DNA of 7,544 nt from assembly GCA_012032575.1 (NCBI GenBank), contig JAAUSP010000372.1:1-7544 (forward strand), in the 5' to 3' direction. This document shows, piece by piece, positions 4,436 through 7,544 of this stretch. Every line of letters starts with the position of its first letter. The stretch's first letter is position 1. Origin of the DNA: Anaerolineales bacterium. GTDB lineage: Bacteria > Chloroflexota > Anaerolineae > 4572-78 > J111. The notes beneath the pieces are model-generated. The model was not told where the DNA came from. It saw only the letters and a program-made list of their open reading frames with translations, and did not search any database. Made by a program: the position numbers and the translations under genes.

Positions 4436-6237
4436 ATGGACCCAGCTCAAATTGAAGCGAATATTAATCTGGAAAAGGCGCTGCGCCGGGCCAATTTGCT
4501 GGCGGCGGCAGCCAAAGTAAGTCAAAATATCACCCAAATTCTGGATATTGACCTATTACTCCCCAAAACAGTTGACATTATTTGTGATGCCTACGAGTTT
4601 TATTACGCCGGGGTTTTTTGATTGATAAAGCGGGCGAATTTGCCGTGCTCCGGGCCGGTCGCAGCGAGCCGGGCCGGATTATGATTGAAAACCACCACAA
4701 GCTGGCTGTCGGCGGTAATTCGATGATTGGGGCCTGTACGGCGCTCAATGAGGCCCGCATCTCGCTGGATGTGGACTCGGAAAAGGTCTGGTATCCCAAC
4801 CCGGTTTTGCCCGATACGCGCTCGGAAATGGCCCTGCCGTTGGCTATCGGCGACCGGGTGATTGGGGCGGTGACGGTGCAAAGTACCGAAGGCGCGGCTT
4901 TTTCGGATGAGGATGTGTCATCACTGCAAGCAATGGCCAACCAACTGGCTATTGCTATTGACAACGCTTACCAGCGCCGCGAGCTGGAAGAGACCCATGC
5001 CGAATTGGTACAAGCCAAAACCTTTGAAGCCATTGCCACCGCCACCGGCGATGCCATCCACTGGATCGGCAACAAAGCCGAACCCATCGGCGCTTCTACC
5101 GACCGGCTGCGCTACGATTTGCAACTGTTGGTTTGCGCCGTGGCTGATTTGCTGCAAGGCGGCGAAGCGGCCAGCAGCCGGCCTCTGGCCCAGATGCTGC
5201 TAAACCAGGCCGCCGCTATCCGGCAGGACAACCCCGACGTGGCCGAACTGGCAGCCAGGCTCAATACACTGCCGCTGGATAAGCTGGAAAAGCGCCTCAG
5301 CCTGGAGTCGAGTCTGGAAGACCTGGACATTATCAAAGACTCCGCAGCTTTGATTATGAAAATCAAGGAAGACCTGATCGGCCCGGCCCGCGAACAGGCC
5401 CCCCGCCCAACGATGGTGGATGATGTGCTCAAAGATGTGGCTGTTTCGCTCGATCTGCCCGCCGGTACCATCAAGCTCGACGTGCCGGCCAATTTGCCGC
5501 TGGTGGTGGCCGACCCGGTGCAGTTGCATCGGGTGTTTGTCAACCTTGTCAAAAATGCCTGCGAGGCGATGGAGGGTCGGCCAGAGGCTAAAGTCTGGCT
5601 CAAAGTTTATCCCGATACCGGCAGCGATTTTGTGCGGATTGATGTCACGGATCACGGCGTGGGTATCCCCGTTGCCGATATGGACAAGATTTGGGTGACG
5701 TTCCACACCACCAAAGGAATCAAAGGCCATCCCGGTCTGGGTCTGCCGGCCTGCCGCTTGATTTTAGAGCAAATTGGCGGCCGCATTACGGCCATGAGCC
5801 GTGAAGGGCAGGGGTCAACCTTTACCGTCAGCCTGCCGGTGGACAAAAGCCGGGAAGCCAAGCTCAAACTCGAATCGGGTAGAGGCAAAGTTTTGCTGAT
5901 TGACGACAACGATAGCTGGCTGCAATTTGCCAATCTGGTTCTCAAATCAAACGGTTACAAAGTTACCACCACCGATAAGGGGTACGGGGCTGAAAATCTC
6001 AACCAATATGACCTGATCATTATTGACGACATCCTGGCCGAAGGCGACTCGCTGGCCTTGCTGCAAACCATCGAGGCCGCCGGCGCGATCCGCAAAACCG
6101 TAGCGGTCTCATCCAACCCCAGGGTCGAGCGGACCAAGGTACGCATGCTTTTGGGACTGCACGATTTGTTGCCCAAACCTTATACCCCCACCGCCTTGTT
6201 GAGCGAAGTCAAAAAGGCGCTCAATGCCATGCGTTAA
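4436..6237 (+). CDS. GAF hybrid histidine kinase with C-terminal receiver (frame broken at a T6 run)
   Basis: As assembled the frame from 4436 stops at TGA 4619-4621 after 61 residues. Reading -1 at the T6 run joins it to the downstream frame, giving about 600 residues and restoring the family motif YYAGVFLID. The domains are: one GAF (about 15-180); a helical region with phospho-acceptor H209 in IHWIGNKAEP and the same long insert as the upstream kinase; an ATPase domain with N374 (NLVKNACEAM), G1 D406-HGVG and a G2 with PGLGL (433-437); and a receiver (about 485-600) with acidic pair D490-D491, phospho-acceptor D531 or D532, and K581 in LLPKP. The receiver lacks the usual MP after the aspartate (DDILAEGDSL), so it may be atypical. 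There are no membrane segments. It is a paralogue of the upstream kinase, with one GAF fewer and a receiver gained. It probably acts in the same phosphorelay, with the regulator that follows as a plausible partner. Confidence 0.82.
4611..4621 (+). other. Frame lesion at T6 run in the hybrid kinase
   Basis: Codons GGG GTT TTT TGA end the first frame. Seven Ts would give GTT TTT TTG ATT GAT (VFLID), matching IFLIE in the upstream paralogue. Stepping back one base on GTT TTT restores the same frame, so the site has the geometry of a -1 slip. A six-base run is short for transcriptional slippage. Confidence 0.75.
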
Positions 6238-6248
6238 AAAGTAAATCA

Positions 6249-6291
6249 GGGAACGGAGGGAAAAACCCCAGTTCCCCCAAGTTCCTTTTTT
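6249..6291 (+). terminator. Weak terminator or attenuator before the response regulator
   Basis: GGAAC (6250-6254) can pair with GTTCC at 6271-6275 or with a second GTTCC at 6281-6285. The second pairing is followed at once by TTTTTT (6286-6291), as in an intrinsic terminator. The first pairing (6 bp, GGGAAC/GTTCCC) leaves the T-run detached. The two copies of GTTCC lie in a 10-nt near-tandem duplication. The stems are short, so partial readthrough into the downstream gene is likely. Confidence 0.4.
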
Positions 6292-6312
6292 CCGACAGGG
6301 AGTCCTCTCTAA

Positions 6313-6711
6313 ATGGATACAGAACCCAAAATCTTAGTGGTAGACGACGAAGAAAACTTATTACGGAGCGTGGAAAAAACGCTGTTTCGCGAAGGCTTTG
6401 AGGTTGAAACGGCGGGTGGCAATGTGACCGCCTACGAGTTGGTCCAGGATGCCCTGGTCGAGGGCCAGCCGTTTGACCTGGTAATTTTGGATTTGAACAT
6501 GCCCAATTTCGAGGGCAAGGAGTCAAAATATGCCGGCCTGGAGCTGCTGGAACGGCTCAAAAAGGTCAGCCCCAGCCTGCCGGTCATTATTAATTCCGCC
6601 TGGGATGAAGTTGAAACGGCCAAAGCCTGTATTGACAAAGGCGCGGCCGATTACTTTGTCAAAGGCCGCACCGATGAGATGATGCAAAAATCCGGGCCGT
6701 GTTGGGGTTGA
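6313..6711 (+). CDS. Single-domain CheY-like response regulator (frame lost at the last codons)
   Basis: AGGGAG (6297-6302) is a ribosome-binding site about 10 nt before the ATG. The protein is a receiver only: acidic pair D11-D12 (LVVDDEE), phospho-acceptor D60 (LVILDLNMP), S95 as the conserved Ser/Thr and K117 (DYFVKG). Between beta-3 and alpha-3 it has extra residues (NFEGKESKYA) compared with short CheY proteins. As assembled it ends KSGPCWG at 6709-6711. One more A in the A5 run at 6686-6690 gives KIRAVLGLTG with a stop at 6717-6719, a normal receiver alpha-5 end. It has no DNA-binding or enzymatic domain, so it must pass the signal by protein contact or onward phosphotransfer. It lies 75 nt behind the hybrid kinase with no obvious promoter of its own, so the two are probably cotranscribed through the weak terminator. 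Confidence 0.85.
   Translation: MDTEPKILVVDDEENLLRSVEKTLFREGFEVETAGGNVTAYELVQDALVEGQPFDLVILDLNMPNFEGKESKYAGLELLERLKKVSPSLPVIINSAWDEVETAKACIDKGAADYFVKGRTDEMMQKSGPCWG
6685..6692 (+). other. Frame lesion at A5 run (CAAAAATC) in the response regulator
   Basis: Codons CAA AAA TCC lead into a non-family tail. CAA AAA ATC CGG GCC GTG TTG restores QKIRAVL, typical of the last receiver helix. The octamer is identical to the lesion site in the minus-strand secreted-protein gene (307-314). The A-run also overlaps the arm of the foldback at 6688-6763. Confidence 0.7.
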
Positions 6712-6763
6712 CCGGGTAGCCGGTGCGGCGACTCTGGTCAACTGGATTCTACGGCCCGGATTT
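6686..6763 (-). terminator. 13-bp perfect inverted repeat; terminator of the minus-strand transporter overlapping the regulator 3' end
   Basis: AAATCCGGGCCGT (6688-6700) and ACGGCCCGGATTT (6751-6763) are exact reverse complements. Nested inside are GTTGACC (6707-6713) / GGTCAAC (6736-6742) and GCCG (6719-6722) / CGGC (6726-6729) with a GTG loop. Read on the minus strand, the arm is followed by GGATTTTTG, a U-run consistent with intrinsic termination of the transporter, whose stop is at 6773. In the plus direction only TTT follows, so termination of the signalling operon would be weaker. The last codons of the response regulator lie in the left arm and loop. Confidence 0.65.
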
Positions 6764-6772
6764 ACGGGAATG

Positions 6773-7544
6773 TTAATTCTGTGCTTTGGTTGATGCGTAA
6801 GAAGCGGACGACTGAATGGTGGATTTAGCCTCAGCCGCCGGAGGCGTCTCGCCCGCCAGCACCAGGTACACCCCGGCAATAATCAAACCGCTGCCCGCAA
6901 AGAACGACAGAGTCAGCGCCTCGCCCAAAAGCAGCCAGCCCAAGAGGCTGCCGACTATCGGCTGCAAAAAGAAAAATAGCCCCACCTGATGCGCCGACAT
7001 CAGGCTTAAGCCTTTATTCCAGCAATACGCCGCTACCGCCGTAGACACCACCCCCAAATAAAGCACACTGAGAATAATCGGCCAGGTCAGCATGACCTCT
7101 GGCGACCACTGCTGGCGTTCCAGCAGGGTAAAGGCAGGGTGAGTATCGTCGCTACCCAGATGCCCCAGGTGGTAATTTGCAGGGAGGTATGGCGGCGTGA
7201 CGCCTTGCGGGCCAGCACCGAATAGTAACCCCAAAAAACAGCCGCCAGCAGCAAAGCGAAATTTCCCAGCCATTGACTCTGACCGGCATGACTTTCGTCG
7301 GGCAAGCCCATAACAATCAACACGCCCACACAGGCCAGCGCCATTGCCACTTTTTGTTTGAAAGACATGGCTTCTTTCAGCAGCAGGATGGCAAACAGCG
7401 ACAGGAACAGCGGCGACAGCGTGGTAATCACCGCGCCCATGTGCGCTGACGACAGCCTGGTTCCAACAAACTGGGCGCTGATGGATAAAAAGTAGCCAAT
7501 CGCCCCGATTTGAAACAGCAGCCCCCAATCCTGGGCCGGCAGCA
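6773..7544 (-). CDS. EamA/DMT-family inner-membrane transporter (5'-partial, frameshifted)
   Basis: The gene runs in from the right edge without a start and ends at TAA 6775-6773 (...YASTKAQN). About 256 residues are in the window, against roughly 300 usual for the family, so perhaps 45 N-terminal residues are missing. Hydrophobic segments in order include SPLFLSLFAILLLKEA, ALACVGVLIVMGLP, FALLLAAVFWGYYSVLA, a segment around GIWVATILTLP, ILSVLYLGVVSTAVAAY, and FFLQPIVGSLLGWLLLGEA with IIAGVYLVLAGE. Two EamA-repeat endings (LLLKEA, LLLGEA) are recognisable, which supports a duplicated 10-helix drug/metabolite exporter. The substrate cannot be inferred. Near 7132-7135 the reading shifts from TILTLP to FTLLERQQWS; one added base in CCTTT repairs it. 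Transcribed convergently to the signalling genes, so probably unrelated to them. Confidence 0.8.
   Translation of the reverse strand, partial: AAGPGLGAAVSNRGDWLLFIHQRPVCWNQAVVSAHGRGDYHAVAAVPVAVCHPAAERSHVFQTKSGNGAGLCGRVDCYGLARRKSCRSESMAGKFRFAAGGCFLGLLFGAGPQGVTPPYLPANYHLGHLGSDDTHPAFTLLERQQWSPEVMLTWPIILSVLYLGVVSTAVAAYCWNKGLSLMSAHQVGLFFFLQPIVGSLLGWLLLGEALTLSFFAGSGLIIAGVYLVLAGETPPAAEAKSTIQSSASYASTKAQN

Noticed and set aside
4273..4455. Short plus-strand open frame between the kinases
   Set aside because: Its coding content is the heptamer foldback and it overlaps the hybrid kinase start. It has no ribosome-binding site.
4611..4621. T6 run considered as programmed frameshifting producing two kinase products
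   Set aside because: It is not supported as the main explanation. The run is short, the 61-residue product would cut a GAF domain, and three other one-base lesions in the window point to sequencing error.

Overview
The window looks like chromosomal sequence of a Chloroflexota-type bacterium (Anaerolineae/Caldilineae-like), probably a draft or metagenomic assembly. This is an inference from three things: cytoplasmic kinases built on tandem GAF domains with the NPxLPxTRSEMALPL signature, secreted jelly-roll/Fn3 proteins, and heptamer tandem repeats at gene ends. No rRNA, tRNA or CRISPR is visible.

Left part (1-1410). A few codons of an unrelated plus-strand gene end at 67, followed by a 7-bp hairpin and a junction near 120-130 that cuts into a minus-strand gene. 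That gene encodes a secreted carbohydrate-binding-like protein (signal peptide, jelly roll, Fn3, start of a carboxypeptidase-regulatory-like fold). It is frameshifted at an A5 run and truncated at the junction. Its promoter (extended -10 at 1380-1385) lies about 170 nt before the start codon. The leader between them holds several mutually exclusive stems and an intrinsic-terminator-like hairpin, and is the best candidate here for an undescribed cis-regulatory RNA.

Middle (1410-2250). A minus-strand gene encodes an acidic 198-residue protein with two copies of a PPExR...ILxGER repeat. Its extended -10 sits so close to the ATG that the mRNA should be nearly leaderless, and its -35 lies in a heptamer repeat. 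It is divergent from the signalling genes.

Right-centre (2248-6719). Three plus-strand genes form a phosphotransfer locus: a soluble GAF-GAF histidine kinase, a paralogous GAF-kinase-receiver hybrid, and a stand-alone CheY-like regulator. Both kinases share an unusual dimerisation region with the phospho-acceptor motif IHW(V/I)GNKA and a long insert. None of the three has a DNA-binding or enzymatic output domain, so the output must lie elsewhere. A heptamer foldback separates the two kinases, and a weak terminator/attenuator precedes the last gene.

Right end (6773-7544). A convergent minus-strand EamA/DMT-family transporter runs off the window. A 13-bp perfect inverted repeat lies between it and the response regulator and probably terminates it.

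Four genes (secreted protein, hybrid kinase, response regulator, transporter) each show one apparent missing base. Three of these are in A/T homopolymers and two share the octamer CAAAAATC. Homopolymer sequencing error is the simplest explanation, but recoding cannot be excluded from sequence alone.
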